Shown: in pieces, positions 47,434 to 60,116 of the stretch
How positions within the stretch are numbered: the first letter of the stretch is position 1
How the letters are laid out: every line of letters begins with the position of its first letter
Assembly: GCA_022376515.1 (NCBI GenBank)
Contig: WTXI01000001.1
Coordinates: 2,232,001 to 2,296,000 of the forward strand
From: Lactifluus volemus
Lineage: Eukaryota; Basidiomycota; Agaricomycetes; Russulales; Russulaceae
Length of the DNA stretch: 64,000 nt
Direction: 5' to 3'
Position numbers and translations under genes: made by a program
Notes under the pieces: model-generated
Seen by the model: only the letters and a program-made list of their open reading frames with translations
Told to the model about the DNA's origin: nothing
The model's database searches: none

Positions 47434-48018
47434 AGCGAGAGATAGGTTAGACAGCCTGGCGTTATCACTGATACTGATACCATTATACTGTCTGTGGTAA
47501 TCAGTTAGAACTAATTCAAGGGGTGAGTCGGAGACGCCTTACAGTGTAGATACCGCAACGGGGGATCCACCGTGCAGAATATTTCACATCGTTACCCTAG
47601 TAACGCAAGCATGGAATGGATGAGAGGCCGAGATGGCCTGGACGAGAAATTTGATCAAGCTAAGCCAACTTTGATGGACCTATCACGCGGATGTTGTTCC
47701 TGGTTCAAAAAGCTGTTACCCTTTTCTCGCCCGTCCTCTTCACCTTTCATTTCTTCTCTCTCTATTTTTCGTTTCCTCCCTTTTGCATTTCCGTTCGTTC
47801 CAGTGGTGAGTTTTTATGTCTTGTCGAAGTTGGCGTGTTTTTTCTGACAAATGACCCTACAGTACGCTTGTACACTCCGCACCTTTTCAAGGATACTGCA
47901 AGACAGTAACCCAGCGTCGATCGCTATATTTTCATTCGCTTTATTCTACTCTCTTCCCTCCTTTTCTTTGTCTACGTGATCAGTTCTTCAGTCACGCTTC
48001 AGTCGTTCCTCTTTCACA
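47434..48018. other. Intergenic region upstream of the wall-protein gene
   Basis: Pyrimidine-rich stretches (47700-48010) precede the wall-protein start, as in strongly expressed fungal genes. The ORFs here are low-complexity and not credible. Confidence 0.5.
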
Positions 48019-49700
48019 ATGATTCCCCTCGCTGTCACTCTCACTCTCGCTTCTTATGCGACCGCCCAAGTCTACTCGAGCATTTCCATGCCTCTTGCCT
48101 CGGATTCATCCATCGCTGCTCCCTCGTCCTCCATGAGTGGGCCTCCAGCCGCCACGATGTCTGCGTCCGGTGCCGGTTATCCGTCATATGACCAATATGG
48201 TAACTCCGGAAGTCAGTATGGCGCGATGCCACCGCCGGCACAATATACCCAACCCCCGCAGGCTGATAGTATGCCTTATTCCTCGTTCATGGCCGGAGGA
48301 TACTCGTCCATGAATTGTGGGTATGGTTATCAGAAAGGGTACGATGGAGCTTGCATTAGCACAGAGTCATGGGTACGTCGTGCATGTCGCAACCGGTTGG
48401 TGCAAGCTATCTATTCGATCTAAATCATGTTTAGTATTCTACCACTGGTTGCTATCAAATTTCCCAGAGGTGGGTACCATTCGTCAGGGTCGTTAATCAT
48501 GTCTCTGACCATGTTTTTCCCCCTAGTTGTTATCAGGCTCCGCCGGTCACCGTCACCTCGACTATGACTGAGACGGACACGGTGACCTGCACTGAGACTG
48601 AGACCATGACCATGACAGATACCATGACTTCGGTGCGTTTCTTATCAGAAGCTACACAGCTTGATCTGACTTACGGTGTACAGATGGTCACTGTTCCCAC
48701 GACGGTCACAGAGACTATGACGCAGTTTGTGACGATGACGGATACGCAGACGCTGACCGACATCATGACATCGACGGTGCTCGTGCCCACGACCAGCGTC
48801 TGGATCTCTACCGAGATCATTGATGAAACGTCGACAGTCGAGCACACCATGACGGACACTGCGACTCTGACCCAAATTTCCACTTATGTTCAAACCAACA
48901 CGGAGACGCTTACAGACACTGCGACATTGACGTCAGTATCGACAGCGACGGACTTCGTGACCGTGACATACCTGTCCACCATAGTCGAACCTACGACTTA
49001 CTTCAGCACAGTCGTGAGCACCAACGTCATCGACAACGTACGTTTATCCTTCTTCATTGCTATTGCCGGGGCGATGCTGATTCGGGCCCGCCACCGGTAG
49101 ACGATGACTGTAGAGGAGACATACACCCAGACGATGACCGATACCCTCACCTATGTCTCGACCTGCATCTCTACGGACTTCCAAACTGCGACGGTCACCT
49201 CTGTGTCCGTCAGCACGCTCGTCGTGCCGACAACTTACGTCTCTACACTCCTATCAACCTACGTCGTTAACAACGTTAGTTGACTCGTGTTTCCGCGTTT
49301 TCCTTGACATGATGCTCACGGACTGAATATGCAGACTCAGACCGTCGTTGACACCATGACCGCGACAGTCACGGACAGCTACACTCAATTGCAGACCCTC
49401 ACGCAGGTTGCGACTGAAGTTCAGACGCAGACCCTGGTCGAGACAAGTTCGGTGGTTGAAACTGCACTTCTCCAATGCTTGGGCCTGTGCCAGTCGCAGT
49501 ATGGCCTTTCGGCAGGTAATGGCAACAGCTACAACACCTACGCCTCGCCCGCGCCATCCTATACCATGACGACCACAGCTGCCGGTTCATCCATGACACA
49601 AAGCATGAATTCATCTTCATCTTCATCTTCGTCCATGTCTATGTCCATGTCCATGGTGATGGCTTCTGCTGCTGCAGCCACAGCCTCCTCAGGTTACTAA
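48019..49700 (+). CDS. Secreted Thr/Ser-rich mucin-like protein
   Basis: The N-terminus MIPLAVTLTLASYATAQ looks like a secretion signal with cleavage after TAQ. Next comes a Ser/Gly/Tyr/Pro segment with a Cys-containing part (MNCGYGYQKGYDGACIST, YSTTGCYQISQSCYQAPP). Then there are about 280 residues of Thr-rich imperfect repeats (TxTxTxTDTxT, VPTTVTETMT, VSTLVVPTTY) that would be heavily O-glycosylated. The C-terminus has a Ser/Met run (SSSSSSSSMSMSMSM) and an Ala-rich end, without a clear GPI-type hydrophobic tail. Introns near 48376, 48475, 48630, 49040 and 49275 interrupt it. It probably acts in the cell wall or at the hyphal surface; no enzyme domain is visible. Confidence 0.78.
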
Positions 49701-50121
49701 TGAGTTGCGCTGAGGGTCACGGGGCCAGCCGATAGTACATCTCGCAGGCTTCCTGTCATTGACATTGTGATTTATTGGACCTTGTGGATTTAAACTGTAG
49801 ACCATACTAATATTAGGGTCGTCTTTTTGTCGCCCAAACTGTTTGAGACTGGAACTCTTACGTCATCTCCTGCTCATCACCGCATCATTCCTTGGATATT
49901 ATTCCTAAGTTACATCATAGACATTCCCCATCCCTGAATGAATCTATTGTCTTTCTGTTGTCGTCTTTGGCCAGGCCTACAGGCGAAGGAACAGGCAAGT
50001 AAACGTGACGATGATAGATCAAGAAAAAAATCTCGTTTTTTTTTTTTGGGTGTGTTGATTACGTAATTTGACGCGACACTAAGATGACGCCGCATTTCTT
50101 TCTGCTGTGTCTCCTCTCGTA
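49701..50121. other. Intergenic stretch
   Basis: No gene is seen; it contains a T-rich run at about 50036-50046 and presumably the promoter of the following thioredoxin-like gene. Confidence 0.5.
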
Positions 50122-50839
50122 ATGCCGCTCAATACTGCAGTGAAACCCCTTGAACTTTCCTCATATGAAGATATTAAAGAGAACTTTGTCATCTTCTATG
50201 CAAGCCGTGATGAGAGTGGGAATATGTGGTGTCCTGTGAGTGCTTTACTTATACAGGCCAACCGACACAACCCTCTGCCGTGTACGCTCAGTGTACACGG
50301 CCCAAGTTCCTTTTTCAAATTCAGTATTCGTATCCGTAGCTTCGCTCATCGCATGTGCCTGTCTGCCGGTATCGCCGCCACCAGGATTGCCTTGACGTGG
50401 AAGACCTCGTCAAGTCTACGTTCGGACCAGCTGATGGCCCGTCCGGATTGATCATTCACGTGGGACAAAGATCGGAGTGCGTCCCCCCCTCTCGGCCTTC
50501 TCAGACCGACTCTAGCAGGGTCGGAGAGAAGGCGGTGCGGTTTTTTTTTTTTTTCATCTTTCCCGCATTTGTATCCTAGGTGGAAAAATGATGCAAATCA
50601 ATTCCGCTCGGCGCCGTGGTGCATCCAATCTATACCGACAATCGTGAAACTGCAAGATGTGCGTGTTTTCATATTGAGCGCGCCCAAAGATTCCCCGGCG
50701 TTCGAGATGTTCCGGTGTTCACTGATACTGGACTATCACGTAGTCCAAAGAGGTCGACCGACTTGTCGAAAGTGATATTACCAATCATCACCTCCTCACG
50801 CTCGTCGAATCGGCTGTTCTCTCTTCCCCCGGTCAATAA
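50122..50839 (+). CDS. TXNDC17-like thioredoxin-fold protein (DUF953)
   Basis: TXNDC17/Clot proteins are small cytosolic thioredoxin-fold oxidoreductases with a WCPDC active site. Splicing from the ATG at 50122 gives MPLNTAVKPLELSSYEDIKE, NFVIFYASRDESGNMWCP|DC, VEDLVKSTFGPADGPSGLII, VGQRSE|WKNDANQFRS and WCIQSIPTIVKLQD. The last exon reads VDRLVESDITNHHLLTLVES. The first intron thus separates the two Cys of the active site. The final acceptor (ending AGAG near 50753) is the least certain. The stop is TAA at 50837-50839. The gene looks intact. Confidence 0.85.
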
Positions 50840-53203
50840 TTCGGAAGCGAAGATGGCTTATTGGGGTTAGCAATCGTAAGCGTGATGCGGGTTGGGCTTT
50901 CCGTCACCCCACAATCGGATTCTTTAGTACGCTCCGGTGTTATAGTAACTTGGGGTGGCTCGATGCGTTGCCCTAGCAGTTGTTTGGCATTGAGTCTTTC
51001 AGATTTCGGAGAGAACTTTGGCAGCCGGAGTGCGCCCACCCGATGAGTTTCTGAAAGGTGATAATGCATTAGATCCCTATCCTAGTTTCATACCTGCCTA
51101 TGAAGGTATGAATCCCAACCACGAATCGTCCCTCCCTCCGACATAACAATACCTACACAACAGGAAATGTTTAGGACCATTTAGGAATTGTTGAGTTTGC
51201 AGACGATATAGCTAAGGGGCATAGTCCAAAGGGGCTTGCCCTGGCTTTTTTCAGAGAACATATTCTGTGACGCTACCTTCAAGTTCTTTCATTGCGGGTT
51301 CCAAACAGAGCTCGATACTCCAATAGCTCCGTACATACATCAATCTATGCAATATCGCTTGACTGCCGTAACTAAGGTACGTGTCACCGGGCTGAAAACC
51401 TCGTACCCCTTGCAGTAGGACCAATAATAATCTTCATTGTTACGCAGTGCATATAATGTCATGAGCAAGATGTGTTAGCATGACAAAGCAGTGAACGTGA
51501 ACCATTGCCCTTCCTTAGATTTGAATCTACCCACCTTGTAAAAGTAGACGATCCCAAGGAGCCCAGTCTAGGAAAGCTCATTGACAAATCGCCAGACTTT
51601 GCCTTTTGTTGTTGGGGGGACGTTGCTCATGACGTATTCCGCTTCCGTAAGATTGTGACTTTGTTCTTAGCGAATTCAGCCATGGGGTTGGACAACGCCC
51701 AGCTATCCTTGAAACGGTGGCGTAGGTACGTAGCAGGAACAAAGGTGTGACTACCAATGGACAAGTCATCTCCTACTAGTAGGGAGTCATCATCTCAAGC
51801 TCCGGGATCTATTCCTCTTCCCCATGTGTCGTTTACAACGCAGACAACGCAACTCCTCTCGGCCTCTCCTGTCACGTTGTTGGAGTGCTCGATTTAGTGG
51901 TTGCTATATGCGCGACTATAGCAGCCAATGGGATGATGATATCGGACAAACTTGAACCACAGCTTCAAGTTTCCATCATATCATATATGTTGAGAATCAG
52001 TAAGGGTGTCCAGTGCCTTGTTACGACTCTGAACGCACTGAAATTTCCCGTAGTGACTCTGACGCTGATACGGGCATCAGCACGGGCTATGTCTAGTTCA
52101 CTTCTACCTGGTCTCTCGGATTAGTGCATAGCCCACGGTCGTGCTTTGGGGGTAAGATAGGACAATGATTCGACGCTTGCAAATTGATGCGCAGCGAGAG
52201 CTGAAGCGCTGAAGGACCAACAGGGTGATGTTTGGACGAGCACGATGAGTAGGCCCCACAGCGGCTGTCCTCTGAACCAAACTTGATCAAAAGGAAGTGA
52301 ACGTGTATATTCGGGGCTCATCACCGCTCATCATAGCCACCGGGGGAGACCATGGTGTCTCTAAACCCTCCGTTAACGCCAACATCCCGGCGGTTGCAAC
52401 GAGTGGTATATGCCGTCAGCTTTCCGATCGCATCGCGTTCGCTGCACTGGCCCTTTAGTGCTGTCACAGGGTCAGTTCGATACCTAGTATGGAACCTTGA
52501 AGCTTGTTTAGCTCTCCTTGTTGGTAGTGTTGGGTATGCAACTGGCAACAGGTGCGGAGAAAACCGGGCAGAAACGAACCAGGTCCACTAGTGCCCTGCG
52601 AGCTAATAGAATGATTAGAGGGAGGGCGCAAACTGCGAACTTGAAATGAAAGGTCAACTTCTCCCAGTCGTCACCTTGCTCCTCTAATCAAACCTTCTCA
52701 TCTCGTCCTCCCGGAGAATGGAAAACAACAACATGTGCGACTGGCAGTTGCTGTGCACACTTAACGTAATTGAATTCCCCTTGCACAAGTTCTATGAATG
52801 TAGTACTTCCTTATCCATTTGGATGGTAGCCTTCATTTCGCTTACCGAGGCCCCGTGTTCAACAATAAGCCCTGCCTCGTACTTGCTGGCCAGAGCCAAT
52901 TCCTTGGTGCCGGTGCTAATCCTGTGAGTCACACCACACTAAACTATCCCCAAATTCCAATTACTTCCCTTTTCGCCCACCATGGAGATACAGAAAATTC
53001 TTCTCCTTCAAAATTCATGAGCTACCGGTGATGGTTTCAATACGAAATGGGGTATTAAGTGCTTGTGGCACCGTGATCGCGCAGTACTTAAGGCTCCACA
53101 TCTCGTCCGCCCATCCAAGCCAATACACTTGCTCTCCTGTGCAGTCCATTCCCATTTTCTTCCCTACAAACCATCACTTCTATTCTGTCCTTGTTCTTCC
53201 AGA
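50840..53203. other. 2.4-kb stretch without recognised gene
   Basis: Open frames at 51505-51750 (with FLANSAMGLDNAQLSLKRW) and 51885-52124 look vaguely coding but match nothing I know and have no clear splice partners. The region may hold remnants of a lost gene. Confidence 0.4.
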
Positions 53204-54449
53204 ATGCCAGGTCTCACTCCTGTACACTCATCTGCAAACGTACTCGTGGTCCACCACCCATCCGCCGCCGACTTTTTAGCTGCCACCTTCCCCACTCTTC
53301 GCCGCCACGAAGAGTCTGCAAATATCGTATTTGCGCATGCTCTCAAGCTCCTTGGGAGTGAAGCAGCCTTAACAGGCTGTCATTTCACCAACGAATCTGA
53401 TGTCAGTACCTGGTGGAAAGAAGAATCGCAGACATCTTCAAGTCACGTGGTAGGCGATCCGAAGGCCAAAGCGATCGGTAATAGTGAACAATTCTGGCTT
53501 ACCGTCTGGTCCTCTCCATCTCCGTTCATCCCTCCGACACTTGATATCGTGCTATCGTGCGTTAGCTGGACCTTGGGTGATTACCCCATATTTCTATGGA
53601 CGCCTAAGAACCACACCTCAATATCATCCTCATGGCTCGTCCCGCGTGTCGAGCTTCTCGCGGGGCATCTCCTTGATATCGTGCCCCCACGGCGTGTCTT
53701 CTCCGTTTTTGGTATGACGCCGCTTGTCAAGTCGTTTGCAAGGTATTGGTCGGATCTCGTCAAATGCCCCATCGAGCCGGAACCGTTCTACGCCGCTTAT
53801 TATTCGTATTGCAACCCGGAGACATTCAAAGAATCCAACGATCCCCTTCCGCGCGGAGATAATATCCGTCGTGCCAATATAGAAGATCTCGCGGAAGTTG
53901 CCCAGCTCTGTAAGGAGTTCGCGGATGATTCGGTACGTTCATCATGGCCCGCATTCTCACCGCATCATGACATAATGGTTTATTCCATTTATAGGTCTAC
54001 TTCCCACTCGAGATCGATGCTGCCACGATTGAGGCACGAGAGCTTGTCTCTAAAGGTCTCATCTGGATCTACGAGTCGGAGGGCGAAGTTACTTCCATCT
54101 GTGCTGTCACCCGTAGCACTCAGAACGTCTCAGCTATTACCAAAGTTTACACGACCCCCAAATGGAGACGACGGGGATTTGCTGAACATCTCGTTCGTAA
54201 CGTAACCAGACGGTTTGTTGGCAACCCTCTCACAACATAGTGTTTGTGCTAACTCACTATGCCGTCATCAGCCTGTTAGTCGATTGCGGAAAGCGAACTG
54301 TGACGCTCTATGTCGGGCACAATAATAGCGCGCAGCGTGTTTATGACCGTGTTGGGTTTGTTGGCTTGTGTGGGAAGGAAAAGATCAACGGAGTAGAGGA
54401 CTCTCTAGAGCTTGGCTTGGTGACCGATGAACCAAGGGGCCATTGGTAA
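53204..54449 (+). CDS. GNAT-family N-acetyltransferase
   Basis: The start is the ATG at 53204 (MPGLTPVHSSANVLVVHH). A long N-terminal part includes SWTLGDYPIFLWTPKNH. The GNAT core follows: RRANIEDLAEVAQLCKEFAD, DSV|YFPLEIDAATIEARELV, GEVTSICAVTRSTQNVSAIT, the acetyl-CoA loop VYTTPKWRRRGFAEHLV, and LLVDCGKRTVTLYVGHNNS with the typical AQRVYDRVGFVG end. Two introns (about 53934-53995 and 54213-54270) keep frame. Acceptor substrate is unknown; basidiomycetes carry many such genes. Confidence 0.85.
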
Positions 54450-57400
54450 AGATTATCGACATTGCACCCACTACTTGATTTCATAGACTAATTACCATTC
54501 TTCTTCGCTACAGTTGACTCGGCCAGCGTCCTGAGTTCTTACTGTATCATTCATTAATCACACCCCTGTACATTCTCACATGCCGGTCACTTACCACAGG
54601 AGTATCTATGGCTGTAACATGACACGCCCCTTCCGGGAAGGGGAGTCCATCATAGCCGGAAATTCAATAAAAGTGCCGTAGGTGGATTATGATCGGACCG
54701 GGGAACTTGAATCCAGCCGTGATCTAGTAACGAGCTCCAGTCTGATCACAGCCTAAAACGAAGGCAGGTACGCCGTTCTCTGGGAAGATCTGGTGGATGA
54801 AAGAAAAAACAAGGTGCCCCATTCACTGCTGAATATTTGTCATGGGAAATACGAGGTTTTTCGAGTCATATGGCTGATGAGACCGGACAAATGCGAGATG
54901 CGACTAACTCGAAAACTACGAGTTTTACGCCTCACGGCGTCCGAGAACACCGTTCTAGCCTCCTTCCATTTTCTCGAAACATAATGAGGTCACCAATTTA
55001 GCAATACCTCAACCTGTGCAACAGAGTTGAACATATTTTCCGGATTTGTGGCAGATTCAATGCCCGTACGCCGTGCCCGGGTATCTCTAACAAACAGCCT
55101 GAGGTGTTTCGAACTGTCAGGAATGACTCGAATCCTTAACGGTTCTGGTTATGGTTGATTGCGCAAACGAGCTCGTGGCAGTCTAGCTTGAGAACGGACT
55201 TCTGGCAGTGGCTCAGAAGTCCACGAAGCGGCGACACGGCCCGACCAGCGACCCCACATCTGCGTTGTACGCGGAGAGAGCTAATAAGCTTTCTCACGAA
55301 TAGTACTTCTCAGAAGTCTGATCATCGTTCCGCTTCTTCGACGCATTTTCTATCCTCTACTGAGCGTAGGTTACAAGGGTAAGTGACCCGACTTAGTGGT
55401 ACAATAATGGCGTGTGTGAAGTCTGCCTCCCCTACCCAGATCGGGCTGGATCCATCGCACAAGTACAAAACGACGGATGTTATGTTTTTGGACGCCAGAT
55501 GAGGACACATCGTTAAAAGGTGGCGTAGGGCCGACCAAAGTGACTAACAAGTGGGGTATAGTCAATGAGAAGCCGTTTGTGTCCCTGCGGCTCCACCGCG
55601 TGCAATCAGTTTACCGTCAACCGGGGTATTCGTAATTTCTTGAGAAACTTTTGTGTCACATGTCTTTTTTCCCGGTCTGACACGGAGACCTGTTACATGT
55701 TGTGTGAGTACAAAGAAAGATAGGGACCTACAGGATGGTTCTCGATGAGTTGAGACACCATCTTAATCGGACCGTCTATGGTAACTCCCAGACTAGCCGC
55801 ACAATCCGAAACGGTTGATATGGCACGCTACAAATAGTCTTTGAAGCTTCCTTCATATCGGACCTACAGTTATCCCCTACTGTGTCGTTTTTTGTGATGA
55901 AATCTTTGTGCGCAGTCACGGGTTGGACGCCGTACGAAGGTACCATCTTCGTCACAACCCACTATTAACAACTAAATGGACATGGACCTAATGATACGGA
56001 CGTATCAACATTCTGATTGTCTGGGTAAAAATCAAAACTTCGGTGCCTTTCAAGCCGGTTATAGCTAGCGCATGGGGTTTCCTCGGTCCGGATTGAGACC
56101 GAGTCGCTTCGGGTTTTACCTCCAGACAGTTCATCACAGCTTCAAGGCACCAGACGAGGACTGCGAGCTGTTCTTCAAGTTCCGATAAATGGCAAGTATC
56201 CTGATTTTTGCAAGGGTCAGTCAGCCCCAAAGGGTACGGAACATAAAGGGCTGCCACTCAGTGCCTAAGTTAGACAGAGATATGCTGTCGAACGGTCATC
56301 AATCGTTTAGGTAGACAAAAGCCGGTCTCATCTCATATTACGCGGTGCAGTTGCGTGAGTACCCGCCAGCGGCCCTGGTAATAATCTTACCGGTTCCTTT
56401 AATCATTCGGCATATAATCGCATATTGCAGGGCTGATGGCTTCGACGGATCAATACACCTGGAAGATAGCGCATTTCTGGGGACGTGAACAAAATGCTCT
56501 CACCCGGCCTACAATAAGATGCTTAGGGATCCAAGCCCAGAATCAGACACGGTTTTCAAATAATATAATTTGGGGGTTACACATTTGAAGATCTGCGGTC
56601 TGTAAACTGGATGAGTTAGGAGTTAGAACTAGTTTAGGTTCTGGCATGAATAGAAAATCCGATTTTCGTATTGTTAGCAGGGCTAATGACTCTGGAAACT
56701 TTCCATCGTGTTGGTGTTTGTCCAGCAATTCTTTTGCCGTGAAGTCCCAAGGAATTTGAAGGAAACGCTGACATAGAGTCGTCACCACTAGTAGACAAAT
56801 GATGGCCTGCATCATGAGACTACAATAGGCAGGAAAGATTCACTACTAGTACAGAGATGCGTCCCGTGGATGACCTCGGCGCGACGCGTTCCAACATGCG
56901 ACTAGCAATACAGTAGTCCTGACAAGCACGCGGCCAATTGGTGAAACCCGTGACAGGAGCCGTATCTATATTGACAGATTTCAGGTACCCGGGCACGCCC
57001 TCAAAGATGAGCGCTGAACCGGCATGGCCAACCCCATGATCGCGTTTTTGGTCGTACGATGATCCCGCCTCGACAAGATATTGCGCCAGAGCCTGAGAGA
57101 GTGTCCGTGTTAGTACCGAGCAGGTGCCTTAATTGGAGAACGTTTCACGGGTCGTGTTCAGGCTTCGGCGGGGCCTGCCAGTGAGACTCTTTCAAAGTTC
57201 CTCTTCGAGCGGGCCGGTTGTCGACTTACTGTAGGGCGCCAGGCCTGACTCGGACTTTCCCAGATCTCACATCATCTGTAGCCTCGACGTGACGACAACT
57301 CGGACCCACAGCGATCAAATGACCGGGGAATAACGCCCACCTCCTCCGAGTCTGTCTACAGTAGTATACTGTGGTTTATGCTCAGCATGTGATGTCTCAA

Positions 57401-58443
57401 GCGCTCGAGCTCAAGGGGTACTATTATTGAGATTTTCACACACGTACAATTACAGATTTGTTCTCGTGGAGTTTCTTCGTCCTTACAGAGTTGTTCAGGT
57501 GATTCCTTAGATCCGTATGTTTCACCATACCACTTCTATGAATCTATCCCGTTACTAACTATCAAAATTTCGTTGTCCATGCCTCTAGACTAAATCGCAC
57601 AACTTGAAGTCCTTGACCTGCGCTCTATCAAGGACGGGACTCTCAGGCTTCCCAACTGCCAGAGGTATTCATTTGGCAGTAAGTTCGCCGGGTCAGTGGG
57701 TACACGTTCTATGCAGTTCGGCCAACAAGCACACATACTTTCTGAGCCCCTTTCTTGTGACTTAACTGGTCTAGTACGCTGGCTGTCGATCATGATGCGC
57801 CAAGCTGCGCATGCACTATTTTCAAACAGGCATAATCAGATTCTTGTGTGCGTGTTCAGTGCCTGCCAATAGGTGGAGCACATGACACACTAATCTCTGT
57901 GTGGTGCGGTACTGTCTCATTATTAAATTCGGCATGACGGGTGTCGAGCATGCCGAAATTTTGGTTTGGGAGATATGCCACCGCAACATGCGAATGGAGC
58001 TGATTGGTTAGAAGCTTCGGATCTTCTGACTTAAGGCCAATCTTGTTGGTTCCTTGGCTTTCACGCGTTGCTAGACTGAACTCCTTTTTGTTGACCCAAG
58101 TGCACCACTCAAGTTTCCCCAAAACTTGTGGGAGTGGCACCGTGACAACACGCGATTCATGGAGCATCACCTGCAACCTATTTTATTTCTGTTCGTTTTC
58201 TTCCCAATTTCTTCAGTTGTGCTTGTGATTGAGTGTTCCGACCCATACTAGAGAAAGATAGAATTTTGTGCAAATAAACGCGGCGGTGCGAACGCCTTGA
58301 ACCACCACCCATTCAGGTCTCACGTAGTCCACCTACAACATTGTTTTAGCATTTTATGGGCCTTTATGAATGACAGACGATAGCGCGCTGACATAAGCAC
58401 TCAAGGTAACACTAGCACATTCAAGTCAGGTCCAGTACAGTGA
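54450..58443. other. 4-kb gene-poor stretch
   Basis: No gene, transposon domain or long repeat was recognised. Open frames are short and have random-looking composition on both strands. Direct words such as CTACTAGTAG recur (about 51775, 56790, 56845) but no terminal repeats were identified. Confidence 0.5.
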
Positions 58444-59019
58444 ATGTGCAATGCATTTTCGCTCCTTTGCAGTCCAGAGCTGGATTCAATCATGAAACAT
58501 GTCCTAGTCTGGAATAACAACCCAGAACCCAATGTCTTGTGCGCCATGCCTCACTTTGTTTTGATCGTACTTTTTCTGACAGCCTATCTATCGCAATTGA
58601 AGGACTTTATATCTACCTCTTGTTCAGAAGAAAAATTACAGGTTGTCAACTCGACGGAGAATTTGTACTTCCGCGAACGATTTCTAGGATGTTCTCAGTC
58701 AGATGCAGAGTATAGTTTTATTCCAGTAATATATTCCCCGCCTGCGTTGGCTTTGCTCATTGAGTATTCCAGGACGACGGCTATTGAAGTCGTTCAGATG
58801 CTCCATGCGCGCATCATGGAACACGAGCAACCATCTGATGTTTCTCTACTCCCCCCTTACGAACGCCTTTCCGGCGACCCACATGAGGTGTACACGCATA
58901 ACAGGACTTTGCACACATCATTTTCGTGGTTAGGACATGCACCATTCTCTGGCATCAGGATTTCTTTTGTTATTGCAAGTTTTGAAATTTCCAGAGGAAG
59001 AATTGAAGATGGCAAATAA
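58444..59019 (+). CDS. Unrecognised ORF, 191 aa
   Basis: An unbroken frame begins at the ATG at 58444. It has one hydrophobic segment (FVLIVLFLTAYLS) and a mixed, protein-like remainder (IEYSRTTAIEVVQMLHARIM). Near its end the +1-shifted frame continues with helical-looking sequence (LKFPEEELKMANNLF, then VLRNYLTEIRFDQGIG) to 59155. The locus may therefore be a longer gene with an intron or a frameshift near 58950. I do not recognise it, and it could be a lineage-specific gene or a relic. Confidence 0.4.
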   Translation: MCNAFSLLCSPELDSIMKHVLVWNNNPEPNVLCAMPHFVLIVLFLTAYLSQLKDFISTSCSEEKLQVVNSTENLYFRERFLGCSQSDAEYSFIPVIYSPPALALLIEYSRTTAIEVVQMLHARIMEHEQPSDVSLLPPYERLSGDPHEVYTHNRTLHTSFSWLGHAPFSGIRISFVIASFEISRGRIEDGK

Positions 59020-59217
59020 TCTCTTTACTGTCCTAAGAAATTACCTAACGGAAATCCGGTTTGATCAAGGAATTGGATTGGGAGGCTTCGAGGCATTCAC
59101 AGTGCGTTATGAGGGTCACGAGAGGAATAAGAAGCACATCGTCAGTCTATTATGATGACTTTCTCATTGTGGTACTGAATGATCATGCCATATCCCTAGC
59201 TCAGGGCAGGCCTGTTA

Positions 59218-59559
59218 TTGGCGTACGCCAGGAGTGTAACCGATTGCAAACTCCCATACGCCTTCCTATATAACGTTGAGGTATCACCTACCTTTCCTCA
59301 GGGACAATTTGTGTGCTTTGGCCGACCTTGTCTGTTCGAAACCACTATAGCCCTATCTCCGAATGAAATCCGGCACTCATGCGGACGTGCTCAAGATATG
59401 CTAGACTTGGGGAAACATACTTTACAAGTCCTCGGAGACGAACAAAAGCATCACTTGTCTTATCCCCCTTCATTCACGGCCCATGGAAAACCAGACACCA
59501 TGTCCCGAAACATCGAAGTAGATTTCTTCTTTCTCCTACTTCTGATTGTACGTTTCTAA
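59218..59559 (+). CDS. Unrecognised ORF, 113 aa
   Basis: This open frame (with FVCFGRPCLFETTIAL and MLDLGKHTLQVLG) follows the 58444-59155 coding-like stretch on the same strand. It may be a further exon of that gene. No family was recognised, and the start is arbitrary. Confidence 0.3.
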   Translation: MAYARSVTDCKLPYAFLYNVEVSPTFPQGQFVCFGRPCLFETTIALSPNEIRHSCGRAQDMLDLGKHTLQVLGDEQKHHLSYPPSFTAHGKPDTMSRNIEVDFFFLLLLIVRF

Positions 59560-60116
59560 GTTTTTGATCAGGCGCAGCTCAATGCGATACCGTAACCTTG
59601 AACACGCTACGGGACATTTCCGCACTTCACCCTCACATAGAGATGACATTGTTGGTCGATTGTGCGACAGAACATATTCTCCGGACATGCATATCTGAGA
59701 CATCACTTGACGGGAACGACTGGGTGAGTCTAGGTTTGACTTTAGATCTCTACGTGCGTCATGTTGCATGTGTTCGGGTTGACTTGTCGGGGATAGGAAG
59801 CCTCTGCAGCTTGTAGAGTGCAGGGTGTTAGCCAGTCACGGTGGATCTGAGAAGGGTGCAAGATATTTCAGAGCACGTCTTACTGGAGATAGATGGGCTG
59901 TATATGAGATGTGGATACGATGATATGAATAATTAGACTAATGGAGATTTTTGCCATTAAGTTTGGAACCATGTGTACATACAGTGGCGACCCCGGACCT
60001 GTCGGAAAAGGAAACGGGACGGGACGGGGAAACCGAACTTGAAGTTCAACGTTGTCTCAACCTTTTCTCTCAGCCTTCCGCAACTCCGGTACTCACGGGA
60101 ACCTACACACGCCAAC
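59560..60116. other. Intergenic stretch
   Basis: A coding-like ORF at 59598-59816 is unrecognised; the rest presumably contains the NIPSNAP promoter. Confidence 0.4.

Noticed and set aside
56543..56815. 90-aa minus-strand ORF in the gene-poor block
   Set aside because: No family resemblance and no neighbouring exons; its length is compatible with chance.
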